From Funneliformis mosseae (lineage: Eukaryota > Glomeromycota > Glomeromycetes > Glomerales > Glomeraceae), in contig CAJVPP010002246.1 of assembly GCA_910592005.1 (NCBI GenBank), positions 1 through 15,662 of the forward strand: DNA of 15,662 bases, read 5' to 3'. The notes beneath the pieces were generated by a model. It was not told the DNA's origin. It saw only the letters and a program-made list of their open reading frames with translations, and searched no databases. Position 1 is the stretch's first letter, and each line of letters opens with the position of its first letter. Positions 1-9,831 of this stretch are shown in pieces. The position numbers were made by a program, and so were the translations under genes.

Positions 1-239
1 TTTATACTAAATTTGCTAATATAAATAAATAAAATATTAATTGATTATAAATAATAAATAATTAATAATACAAAATGATTAATAATATAATAGAATTTTC
101 TGATGACTTCTGGATTTTTCGTATAATCTTTATTTAATTTATTCTCTCATCTTCACCATCTTCGTCATCTAACATAGCGCAGTTAATATGTCTTTTAGTC
201 ACATATATCATATGATCTTTTAGATCAATATCTTCTTAT
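1..239. other. AT-rich flank, no gene recognised
   Basis: This stretch is very AT-rich, apart from a slightly less biased patch near 140-200. I could not read any retrotransposon domain here, although the element starting near 240 should have had protease and Gag coding upstream. No LTR end, primer-binding site or tRNA was seen. Confidence 0.4.
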
Positions 240-1262
240 AACAATAAGTTAGAAACGTTAGAAGGATTCAGATAATTTACTTTTCTGGATTTTGCAAGTA
301 GTCTCTAGAAAGTAGAATTAGATCCTAAAAATAAAGAAAAGATTACTTTCATTATTAGATTTAGCACATATAAGTTTAATGTTATGCCCTTTAGACTTTG
401 CAATACTCTTGCAATATTTCAGCGATTAATGAATATCATTTTATGTGATATCTGATGACAAAATGTGGTTGTATATATTGATAACATTAATATTGGCATT
501 AAAACGTTTGACAAATATCTTCTATAACTAGAACAAGTATTTTTATGTTTGTGACAAGCCAGACTAAAACTAAGCTTAGAAAAGTGTTTCTTCTTTGAAT
601 AGGAATTACCATTCCTTAAACATGTAATTAGCAGAGAGGGAATTCAAACAGATTTAAATAAAATAGCTGTTATGAAAAACTTTCAGTATCAAAAGACTTG
701 ATACAACTCAGAAGATTCATTGCTTTAACATTATACTACAGAAGATTCATAAAAGGCTTTGTTAATATTATCAAACTTTTAAATAGATTATTTAAAAAGA
801 ATACTTCTTTCATTTAGACACAAGAGTAATAAGATGCTTTTGAATTATTGAAAAGATGTTTAACATCTTCACCCATTCTTGCATACTCAGATTTTGAAAG
901 ACTTTTTATTTTATATACTGATACTTCTTCCTTTGCTTTAGGAGTAATTCTCTCTCAAAAGAATGATAAGAAAAAAGAACGAGTAATCACATATACAAGT
1001 AGAACTTTGAGATCTCCTAAAAGAAAATATTCTATAACTGAAGTAGAATGCTTAGCTGTCATATAGGCAGTGTAATATTATCATCACTATTTACATAAAC
1101 ATAAATTTACAGTAATAACTGATCATGCTGCTTTGGCTTATTTGAAGAATATGAAAAATCCTATTAAATGACTTAGACATTGGCTAATGACCTTTAACTC
1201 TTATAATATAGAAATTATTAATTACCCTGAAAAAATTTATTCAAATGTAAATACTTCAAGCC
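240..1262 (+). pseudogene. Ty3/gypsy Pol relic: reverse transcriptase and RNase H
   Basis: This is the 5' part of a long-terminal-repeat retrotransposon polyprotein, which would copy element RNA into cDNA. The RT palm is readable from about 250: FLDFAS (Asp 288-290, motif A), then FNVMPF, FQRLMN and the catalytic box at 474-485, which reads YIDN instead of YIDD. The thumb/connection continues with KLSLEKC and HVISREGIQTD. A one-base loss at 684-685 moves the frame; after it RRFIKGF and DAFELLKRCL follow. RNase H is clear from 890 to 1150: YTDTSSFALG, ITEVECLAVI and ITDHAALAYLKN, with its acidic residues kept. In-frame stops sit where the family has Trp, Gln or Arg (for example TAG and TAA at 1063-1074, TGA in place of Arg before LRHWLM). 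Gag and protease are not visible. It cannot encode an active enzyme. Identification is secure at family level; the exact clade is not resolved. Confidence 0.9.
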
Positions 1263-1369
1263 AGATATAATACTAAAAAGTTCTTCAACAAATTTAAAAA
1301 GCAAATAGATTTATTTTTGCGAATACTCTCACAGATAACAGATTTTAATTTTAACCTAACTATGGATTC

Positions 1370-2649
1370 AGATACATATTTTTCACTAGTATACTATTTA
1401 TTAGAATTTAAAATACTAATATATTTAAATTAATAGCAACAAGCAGCAATTAAAAAAGTCAAGATATTTTATTGTAATAGAAGGACAGCTTTATAAAAAG
1501 AATAAACAGAAACTCTAACGACCTTTAAAAGTTATAAAAATTAATAAAATTAATATTATATATACAATTTGCACTCTGCTCTTCTGGCAGGATATTTTGC
1601 ATTAAAGAAAACCTACAGAAAAATCAAAGTAAAATACTATTAGTCACAAATATATGACCATGTATGATAATATATTCAAACTTACAATGAATGTCAAAGA
1701 AGAGAGGACTGAGCCATTGCATCCTATAAAAGTTAGATAACCATTTGATCAAGTAGAAATGAATATTGTTAAGATTTTACTCATAATAAACAAAGGAAAT
1801 AAATATATTATAGTAGCGATTGATTACTTGACTAAGTGGCCTGAAGTTAGAGCTCTTATGAATGCAAAAGCATTCTTAGTAGTTCCTTTTTTTTATGAAG
1901 ATATAATTTATAGACATGAATGCCTCAAGGAATTATTAACCAATAGGAAAACGTATTTTGTAAATCAAATGCTAGATTCTTTATGTAAAAAATTAGAAAT
2001 AAAGCATAAGTTGACAACTGCATATCATTCTCAAACTAATAATCTTATTAAGCGATTTAATAAGACTTTGTGTGAAATACTAATAAAATTCACAAATGAA
2101 AATAAAAATGATTGTAATAATTTTTTACTATCCACCTTATTTGCATATTATACAAAAAGGCATAGTATCACATGACATGAACTTTTTTACTTAACCTATA
2201 GGAGAAATACTATATTGCTAATCAAATTTTAAGTACAAATATTAGATATGTAAAATGTAACGTTAGCTAAACAAGAAGATTTAATTAATTATAAATGATA
2301 AATAACTGAAAGGATAGATAATGAAATACAATAAGCATAAAATAATATTCAAAACTCTCAAAAGAAATAAAAGGAGCAACATGATTGCAAATTGAAAAGA
2401 AGTGTTAACTTTAAAGTTAGAGAATTAGTTCTAATATATAAAAATAATTTACAAGATAAAAAAAAGCTTGAGAAAAGATGGAAAGAACTGAATTACATTC
2501 ATGCTGATCTTGAGAATGAAGTATACAAATTGAGAACGTTAGACAGAAAGATCTTAAAAACACCTATAAATAGTGATAAATTAAAACAGTATCACTAACG
2601 TAATTCACCTCAGCCCATTATACTGATTGAAAATTGAAGAAACTTATAG
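1370..2649 (+). pseudogene. Ty3/gypsy Pol relic: integrase
   Basis: This is the 3' part of the same Pol. It would insert the cDNA into the genome. Zinc-binding domain: LHSALLAGYFALKKTY (1569-1616) keeps the first His (1572-1574), but the second is Tyr (1593-1595). Of the two Cys the first is Tyr (1683-1685) and the second stays (1692-1694). A frameshift lies near 1708-1715. The core follows from 1741: IIVAIDYLTKWPE, ELLTNRKTYFVNQ, TAYHSQTN. The three catalytic positions have the DD35E spacing (59 and 35 residues between) but read Asn (1762-1764), Asn (1942-1944) and Lys (2050-2052). The C-terminal SH3-like domain reads well at 2392-2595 (FKVRELVLIY, KLEKRWK, VYKLRTLD, INSDKLKQYH). TAA stops at Gln-like positions are frequent at 2229-2370. 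TAG at 2647-2649 may be the natural end. The integrase is dead several times over. Confidence 0.9.
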
Positions 2650-3261
2650 AAAATGCTAAAACATTTTAGCTGAAAAATATTTAAATAGGAGGGAGCCTAA
2701 CTTGAAATTGATAAATTAATAAGATGGAAGAGTTAGAAGCATCCCTACATAGATTGAAAAGGGAAGCGCCAGTAAAAAATTATAATTCTGATTCTTTACT
2801 GATTCTTTTCTGAATTTACCATGATACTTAACTAATGATCATTTCTGATTCTTCACTTATTCTTGCTAAGATTCTGAACAACTTCGGTAAAATATCAGAA
2901 CATAAAATACTTCATAAATTTCAGGTAGAAATTAGAAAAGAATCAGATTTTTAACAATGCTAATATTTGTCCTATATTTATACGATACTCTTGAATTATC
3001 ACAAAATATCATTAAAATATCAGTAAAAAATTATCTAATATTTGTGTAACTATAGGAAATTAAAACCTGATATTCTATATTTACTATGTTTACATTTATA
3101 GATATATAGTTCAATTGTATATTTACTTTATATAAACCATAATAACATGTTATATTTTATTATTTGTATACTCTTATGAATACATATTGCTTTTATAAAA
3201 TTTTGTTGTATGCTTTTTATAATATATACTATTTACATATATATCATCATTACTGAACTTC
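2650..3261. other. Intergenic DNA between the gypsy relic and the transposon partner gene
   Basis: No coding is recognisable. A purine run AGGAGGGAG at 2687-2695 lies just after the Pol end and could be the retroelement polypurine tract, but I could not define an LTR after it. From 2789 the octamer TGATTCTT occurs three times (2789-2796, 2800-2807, 2846-2853) and inverted once (2938-2945). AACCTGATAT occurs at 3064-3073. The same motifs recur at 8794-9028 on the far side of the transposase, so this may be the left subterminal region of that element. 3090-3240 is plain AT-rich DNA. Confidence 0.4.
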
Positions 3262-4930
3262 TTAGTTATCATTGTCATTGTCATCGTCATTATCTGTAGC
3301 AGAGTGGTATGATTGTGAAATTGTTCATGCCAGAGCATTTTTGGGTAGGGTTAAATTATCAAACTAAATTTATCTTTGTACTAGCAAATTCATGTTGTTT
3401 TTATATGACTAATCTTCTTGTCAACTTTATCTATCTTGTGGAGTAGACTTCGAAGCTATTAAGAAATTAATCAATAAATATAACCAAGTTGATTATATAT
3501 ATCGATTTATCCAATATGATACTTACACAGCTTGATCTCCATTTTTTATCATAAACATGTAGGACATGTTTGTTGCCTTTTTTCTTGTTCTTTGGTCTGA
3601 TATATTGGTCTATTTCTTTGTCACAGAGGTCTTTATCAGTCTCAGAAACTTCATCACTATAATACTTTCCTTTATTCATTATAGTTTCATAATCTTCTTT
3701 AAATTTTTCTTGTAATATGCATATCAGTCTGAGTTCAGTGAGTATTGCGTCATTTGTATTAAATATATATGTAAGCCCTTTCTGTTTTCGCTCCTTTTTC
3801 TATCAAAATAAATGTTAGTAATATAATTTATTCTATTTAATTATTTTCGATTACTTACATCATCTCTTTAAGAATTAATCCCCTTTCTCTTTTTATCTGA
3901 TTTAGCTTTATCAGGATCTTGCTTTATTTTCCAGACTTCTTAGCGATGATGGTATAATTATTACAAAACCCATTTTAATTCTATTTTCTTGTATTAGTAT
4001 CTTCCTCTCATGACTTTGTCAATCTCTTTGATCATATTTCTTGAGATATCTTGACTGATCTCAGTCCATTTTTTAGTATAATCTAATTGCAATGATTCGT
4101 CAAGTCTTTCCAAAACAGTTACAACGTTATCCTATTTGTAAAAATTAATTAAAATTTATTTGTTATTAATCATAGTGTCTGATACTTACATGAAATACTT
4201 TATATTGTTCTTCAGTTATGTCTTTAAGAGTAAATTGCTGTTTATATCCAGATTTTAGTTCTGATGAGAGTTGACAATTATCATTATCAGAAAAGGATGA
4301 ATTTCTTTTTTTAAGCTTGTTAACTTTTTCTGTAAGTTTCAGTACATTTCTATTTAAGGTTTCAAAAGTTTCGATATCTATATTGTAAGATTGCAAGTGA
4401 GAATGTATAATATTATTAGTTGTAATTATATTAATGATTTAATCATACTAATAATCTTACTATATTTGTATTTTATGATTGATCGTTAATAGGTGTTCTG
4501 ATTCTTTCTGGTTGGTCTCTTGATCGTGAAAAATGTTCTCTTTCTTCACTTTGTAACCTATTGTTGTATGGCGAATGGTCTCTTCTAATACTTGATGATC
4601 GTGAAGGATAATCTCGTGAGAACGTTCTCTTTCTTCACTTTGTAACCTATCGTTATATGATGAATGGTCTTTTCTGGTACTTGATCTATCATTATTTAAT
4701 CTTAGAGCTGGTGAAAGAGATCTTTCTATTACTTTGCGATGAACAGATACTGAAGCCCTTGCTGTATTAACAGTTTTGAGTTTAAAAACTTTTTTGTTAC
4801 GTATATTAAACCAATTAATAATGAAAAAAGAACTAAAATAAAAGTAAAAAATGTCTCCTTTTATACCTTATTTTTTTTGAAAAGTAATAACATATCCTTC
4901 TGACACTTGTATAATATGACCTAGACTCAT
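3262..4930 (-). pseudogene. Five-exon relic of unknown function, probable transposon partner gene
   Basis: I do not recognise a named domain. Reading on the minus strand from ATG at 4930, exon 1 (4930-4461) starts MSLGHIIQVSEGY and runs into an Arg/Ser-rich part with two copies of a DHS-YN-RLQSEERE module. Exon 2 (4390-4190) has a coiled-coil-like stretch, NVLKLTEKVNKLKKR. Exon 3 (4131-3859) carries VLERLDESLQLDYTKKW and WKIKQDPDKAKSDKK. Exon 4 (3799-3537) has YYSDEVSETDKD, a Lys-rich patch and YDKKWRSS. Exon 5 (3455-3262) ends in an acidic Asp/Asn tail, NDDDNDNDN, with TAA at 3262-3264. Introns 4132-4189, 3800-3858 and 3456-3536 have GTAAGT donors and AG acceptors, and 3800-3858 has a TACTAAC branch site. 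Intron 4391-4460 has GTAAGA, but its acceptor reads AA instead of AG. Most in-frame stops are TAA at Gln-like positions. Frameshifts lie between the SR repeats and in an A-run near 3346. The product looks nuclear and nucleic-acid-associated by composition only. It is divergent from the Tnp2 transposase, so it may be that element's second gene. Confidence 0.65.
4535..4687 (-). repeat. Duplicated SR-like coding module
   Basis: Two copies (4535-4600 and 4624-4687) encode an Arg/Ser-rich module with DHS, YN and RLQSEERE. The DNA copies differ almost only by transitions. Their offset is 89 nt, not a multiple of three, which places a one-base deletion between them and explains why the second copy is read in another frame. 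Intact, the period would have been 90 nt or 30 residues. Confidence 0.7.
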
Positions 4931-5447
4931 AATCTTGATATGTAATGATATATATTTGATAACTTACCATATTAGGATAGAACTAACTTATTTTATAAAG
5001 GCAATTTTGATATATATTTGATAACTTACCATGTCAGTAAGAACAGAACTAACTTATTTTATAAAGAATATACGAAAAAAAGAACATACGTCAGGAAAAA
5101 ACTGAACTAACTCTTTATAAATGATTATGTAGGAAAGAGAAGAAAAAAAAACATTTCACACTCATGTGAACTCATTATCCTTTTATAGTAAATTATACTT
5201 TGTTAGTAACACATACTTTTGTTAGTAATATAATAGTTAATCATGTTATTCTATGTAAATTAAACTATAGCAAAATTATATGACTTATTATTCAGACTTC
5301 GATTAAAAATAGCAAACAATAACGAGATCAAATTATATTATTGTCATCCAAATTCATCAAAAAATCGGTTATCGGCTATATTTATATTGATTTTATTTTT
5401 TATTTTTTTTATTTTTTTTTAATTCATTTTGTATTATCAAATTAAAT
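4931..5447. promoter_or_regulatory. Shared upstream region between divergent transposon genes
   Basis: This 517-bp gap separates the start codons of the two divergent relics, so it should hold both promoters. On the minus strand TATAAAATAAG boxes occur inside each direct repeat (about 4988-4998 and 5054-5064). The nearer one is roughly 60 nt upstream of the minus-strand ATG. Further in are an inverted repeat TTCACA-4-TGTGAA (5155-5170) and a duplicated TACTTTGTTAGTAA-like word (5196-5210 and 5214-5229). A T-rich run (5390-5421) precedes the transposase ATG. Promoter function is inferred from position and motifs. Confidence 0.5.
4946..5066. repeat. Tandem ~62-bp direct repeat upstream of both genes
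   Basis: Two near-identical copies begin at 4946 and 5008. The first 25 bases match exactly (4946-4970, 5008-5032). After a short variable spacer the 21-base word GAACTAACTTATTTTATAAAG is also exact (4980-5000, 5046-5066). A third, degraded copy of the last word is at 5104-5121. Position in the divergent promoter suggests protein-binding or core promoter repeats, as is common in CACTA subterminal DNA. Confidence 0.8.
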
Positions 5448-8400
5448 ATGCCAAGAAATCAAAAAATAAAAAGTCATTTGTAAAGAATTCTAATAAACCT
5501 AATATAAAATCAAGAAAAGTTCAATGTGATTGTGATAAATATAAAGGTCAGATGATTGATCTGCGCATAAAAAAAATATGATTTAATATTAAATCAAGAA
5601 ATTACAGCAAGATGGATTATCGAAAGTACAGAGTTAAATCAAGATCTAAACCAAGATACAGAAGTTTACATATCAGATGGTGATAATGAATTTGAGCTTG
5701 ATCTTCCAGAAACTTTAAAACCTTTGACTCAGAATCCAGAAGAAAATTACTTGTTTCTTCCTAAAGTAAATAAAAAAACAATCAAAAGGTGATACAACTT
5801 TTAATTATCCTATAATTATTATTGAACAAAGTATTTTTGATGATGATAACGCTAAAGATAATCAAGTTGATGATGATGATAGTGACTTAGATTCTATCAA
5901 TGAATAGGAAGAATATTCGTTTAGTAAATTTAGTGTACCAAGCAATATATACGATGATGATCTGAAAGTACCTTTCGTCGACTTTAATGAGGGATCTAAT
6001 TGAATAGTTCTATGGATTTTATTATACCAAGAAAGAAATCAATTATCTGAAGTGGTAACTAATTCTTTAATCAAATTTATCAAATATATTTTAGATCTCA
6101 TTGATACAAGTACAAATCACTCTTTTCCTATATCACTATATATGACACATAAGGTGCTTAGTGTTTATGCCTATATTATTAATTATGCAAGCTATGCAAA
6201 ATGTTGTAAATTGTATAAAGTAATGGAAGTGTCATCTGATAAATCTAATCAAGTTCCAGCAATAAACAATTGTACCTATATTAATTTTCTGAACTATTCT
6301 ATGAAGAATCAAAGAAAGAGATGTATGAATAAACTTAATAAAAAGGTCCATATTATGGATGGAATAATTTATTAGCCTTCTACAATATTTTCAGTTGTTA
6401 ATTTAAAAAATCAATTACAATTAATATACAATTAGAAAGGATTTGAAGAGTCTTGTAGGAAATGGGCAGAAAAGAATAATAACACTCGATATTTAAATGA
6501 TATTTATGATGGGAGAATATGGAAAACATTTAAAAATCCAGATAAAAATTTACCATTCTTTCAAAAAGAAGTATCAGATAGTCACTTGGGAATTATGCTG
6601 AATCTCAACTGGTTCCAACCATTCGATAACTCAGCATATAGTATTAGAATACTATATGACATAATATGTAACCTTCCAAGAAGTGAAAGATTCAAGCCAT
6701 CAAACATTTTAACAATAGTTCTAATTCTCAGTCCAAATGAACTAAGCCTCCATCATTTAAACCATTACTTAGTTTCATTAATCGATCAATTAATTAAATT
6801 ATGAAATGGAATCAAATTGTCAGCAACATATGAAAAATCTAATGGTAAATCTGTTCGAGTTACAATAATTTGTTACTCGTATAATATACCAGCAGCACAA
6901 AAACTTTGCAGATTTATATCAGCACGTATAGCTTGCCATAGATGCTTAAAAAGAGCGCGATTCAATGATCATAATCAATCTAATTTTAGTAGATTCAAGG
7001 ATATTGACGATTGGTTCGTCAAAAGAGATGTAAATCAAGTATGAAATAATGTTCAGAAATGGCTAAAGTGTAATACTAAAGATGCTAGAAATATCCATGT
7101 CTACAATACTTGTGTGTGTTAGTTCGAAATTTACCGTCTCTAATACTTTTGATTCAGTAAATTTTCTTATTATCAACCCTATGCACTGTTTGTTCTTAGG
7201 GGTTGCTAAATAGATTGTAACCTGACTTTAGATTGAAGACGGCAGGTTGATACCTGATGATCTTGATAAAATGCAAACCTGAGCAAATCAAATACACATT
7301 CCATCAGACATCAGTAGAATTCCATTCAAAATCGCCAAAGATGAAGGGTTTTCTCGTTTTACTACTGATCAATAACGCACGTTCATTTTAATCTATACCA
7401 CATTTATTATATGGGATCTGCTTGGAGAGACTGATAAAAATATTCTTGCCAATTTTATTCGTGTATGCAATATTCTTGTATGTAGGTCTATATTTAAGAA
7501 TGGATTAGAAGAAGCTCACAATCGTCTTCTAATAATGGTAAAGCTTATTGAAGAGGATTACGGTTCAGAAAAAATTACTCTAAATCTACATTTATGTTTA
7601 TATATATGTAATTGTGTACTAGACTATGGTCACCTCTACGCATTTTAGTGCTTTAGCTATGAACGTATGAACGGCTTACTAGGTAATAATGATTCTCTTA
7701 TCAAATTAATATTCTATTAAAAGTAAATTAATTCATATTTCATATTTTAGGTTCATATTATAGCAGTAACAGAAGAATCAAACTGGAGTTGTTAAAAATC
7801 ATTTAACAAAATTCTTTACTTGATATGTATTCATCATCACATATTTAACATATACACTTATCCGCCTGCTTGCCTCTAATATCTCTGAAAGAAGTAATTA
7901 GAAGCCTTAGATTTCTTGACAAATTTAATGAAATAGATTATTGAGAATTTTTATCAATGTTCAAAGACGTAGAAATAATAACTGGTACAAGTTTAGAATA
8001 ATTTCTGGGTACTTTTCTTAAACTCAAAAACATGAATACAAATCTTGAAAAAGAAGTGTTAGATTTATTAGTTGAATATTACGAAAATGTATATAATGAT
8101 AAAGAATTTGTAGCATTGTCAAATATTTATACTGCTTCATCCAAAGCTATTCCAGTATTATCACAAGTAGACATATATAGGCGATTACAACTTAGATCCA
8201 AAGTTTTCAGTTCTGCATACTCAAAAAAATATACCAATTTGGCAAAAATTTTGGCACAATTTACTCATGAAAATATGAAAGATACTTATTCAAGTATTGT
8301 TCAGTTTTATTTAAAACATACGCTTTATCTTTTGAAAGAACCTAAGAAACATTCATTAGCATTTGTAAGATAGCACCTTCTAACAGAAGATCACAAAATT

Positions 8401-8603
8401 AGATTCAATTGTAAGATCGGTAATGATAATAGTTCTTGCAATATTGAACTATGAAAAAGGATTTTTTTGAACTTAGCAGGAATTGTATAATCCTGATACA
8501 CAGTATTTTAGGTCAGTTCATTGAAGGTTCCTTTTTAATAGGTATAAAAAATCCTTAAAAATATATGTTAGTAATACTGATCAATAGAAAGTTTCATGTT
8601 TAA
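5448..8603 (+). pseudogene. Tnp2-family (CACTA/CMC superfamily) transposase relic
   Basis: The product would be a DDE transposase cutting and joining element ends in the nucleus. ATG 5448 opens the gene; a one-base loss near 5455, a slip in the A8 run at 5569-5576 and a shift at 5784-5788 change frame. The N-terminus is basic with QCDCDKYKG, then acidic (DDDD clusters to 5990). The body reads in one frame from 5788 to 7140: SLIKFIKYIL, NYASYAKCCKLY, CRKWAEK, IYDGRIWKTF, SHLGIMLNLNWFQPF, NLPRSERFK, NELSLHHLNHYL and IPAAQKLCRFISARIACHRC. After a +1 shift near 7141-7150 it continues with NPMHCLFLGVAK, IPSDI-RIPF, CNILVCRS, LDYGHLYAF and CFSYERMNGLLG. An intron at 7683-7750 follows, then the C-terminal part to TAA 8601-8603, with a further shift near 8455. 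The conserved DPMH Asp is Asn (7175-7177). About 20 stops are present, many TAG or TGA at family Trp or Arg sites (6001, 6802, 7120, 7211, 7223, 7229, 7280, 7646). Length of about 1,000 codons fits the family. Confidence 0.9.
7683..7750 (+). other. Spliceosomal intron in the transposase relic
   Basis: The 68-nt insert begins GTAATA and ends ATTTTAG. It interrupts the codon after MNGLL: G at 7682 joins GT at 7751-7752 to restore a Gly codon. The downstream frame then continues as SYYSSNRRI, which matches my memory of how family members continue after that motif. The surrounding transposase text reads through only if this segment is removed. Confidence 0.75.
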
Positions 8604-9124
8604 ATAAGATTTATTAATATATGTATTGGATTTTTTATTTCGTTATAATATATATGTTTTTGTTTTATATTATAGTTCGCAATATACTTACGTAAAATAT
8701 TGACTATATAAATTACAAAGAAAAGTTATAATATATATGTAAAAAAGCATCAGATATTATTACTTGAAATATCGGGATATTTTGATTGTTTACTGATTCT
8801 TTAATGCCAAATTGAGAAATTATTTGTTAAAAATCAGAAAATCGATTTGTCACTTATTATTAACTTATTCTTTAATAATATGTCTTGAAAAACATCAGCA
8901 ACTTATCATATACAAATTATATCTATATCGGGATTCTGATTTTTTAATGATAAAAAAATAAGGGCTAATTAAAAATCGAAACCTGATATGAACCCGATTC
9001 TTAACCAGCCTTTAATATCCTGATTCTTTATAGTTCGACCTGTGCTACCTATACTAAAACATTTTTTCAGAATTTTTAATTAATTTATACTAATCTGCAA
9101 CTTATCATATTCTAAGAAATTGAG
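8604..9124. other. Non-coding DNA, possible right end of the Tnp2 element
   Basis: No coding was recognised. Motifs shared with the left flank are TGATTCTT at 8794-8801 and 9021-9028, CGATTCTT at 8995-9002 and AACCTGATAT at 8979-8988. A 14-bp palindrome AATATC-GG-GATATT lies at 8768-8781. GCAACTTATCATAT occurs twice (8898-8911 and 9097-9110). I could not find a CACTA terminus or a matching terminal inverted repeat, so the element boundary is not fixed. Confidence 0.4.
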
Positions 9125-9555
9125 ATGTATCCTTCACCTTACAGAGAAACTATACCCTTGAAAATGAAGCTTTCCTTTACAAATCAAATGTTACAAAAAG
9201 CTAAATGAATGAACAATTGTATTTTAATACTGACAAATACCTTTATCTTGAAAAGTTTATAGAAAAAATAAAAGACCCCACAGTTCGCTCAATGTACGTC
9301 AAGAAGTTATTTAAACATTACTATTGTGTATTTATACAAATATATTATTTTTTTGAATTCTTTGAATCAGCATAGATTACATAAAGTAAAAGAACTACCC
9401 TTAAATTAATAGTTAGACTATCAATAACAGAATATAATAATATAATTGATAAAGCTGCTAAGATTTATGCAGGGATACAAAATCTTAAAAAGGAGTAATA
9501 TTATACAGAAAAAGACATAGATAATGATAATCTAAAGGATGACATCGATCCTTAA
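9125..9555 (+). pseudogene. Small decayed reading frame, unidentified
   Basis: A frame starting ATG 9125 (MYPSPYRETIPLKMK) passes by a one-base shift near 9200 into a second frame. That one begins MNEQLYFNTDKYLYLEKF at 9205 and contains IKDPTVRSMYVKKLF. It then runs on past TAG 9373, TAA 9379 and another TAA as TTLKLIVRLSITEYNNIIDKAAK and an acidic end, stopping at TAA 9553-9555. The few stops all could be former Gln codons, and the codon use is less AT-biased than the flanks. I do not recognise the family. It may be an exon of an unknown gene or of another transposon, or chance. Confidence 0.35.
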
Positions 9556-9831
9556 GAAATCATATATGTTTTCTATGTCATCTATATCATTTATAGCACT
9601 TTTCTTTTATATAATATATTTCTTTATTTATTTTATTTTATTTATCTCATATAAGTATTATATTTTATTTATTATATTTATTTCTTTATATCTTTGATAA
9701 CTTTATATTTTTCATTTTATATAAATAGAAAACAATTTCTTTTAGCTTAATAATATGTCTGACTCATAGTTTTATTATAGTTTAGTTTAATTCTCTTAAC
9801 ATAATCTTATAGTATAGAGCGCTGTTAACTT

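Noticed and set aside
2650..2800. 3' LTR of the gypsy element.
   Set aside because: A purine run is present, but no TG...CA boundary, no target-site duplication and no second copy of this sequence exist in the window to confirm it.
4166..4396. A free-standing minus-strand 76-residue protein.
   Set aside because: Its apparent start is TTG inside a probable intron end, and its last residues are intron sequence after a GTAAGT donor. It is an internal exon of the larger relic.
240..9555. Reassignment of TAA/TAG to glutamine, because so many in-frame stops sit at Gln-like places.
   Set aside because: Stops also replace conserved Trp (TAG and TGA) and Arg (TGA), frameshifts are present, and catalytic residues are lost in the same genes. 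One mutational decay explains all of these; a code change explains only the Gln cases.
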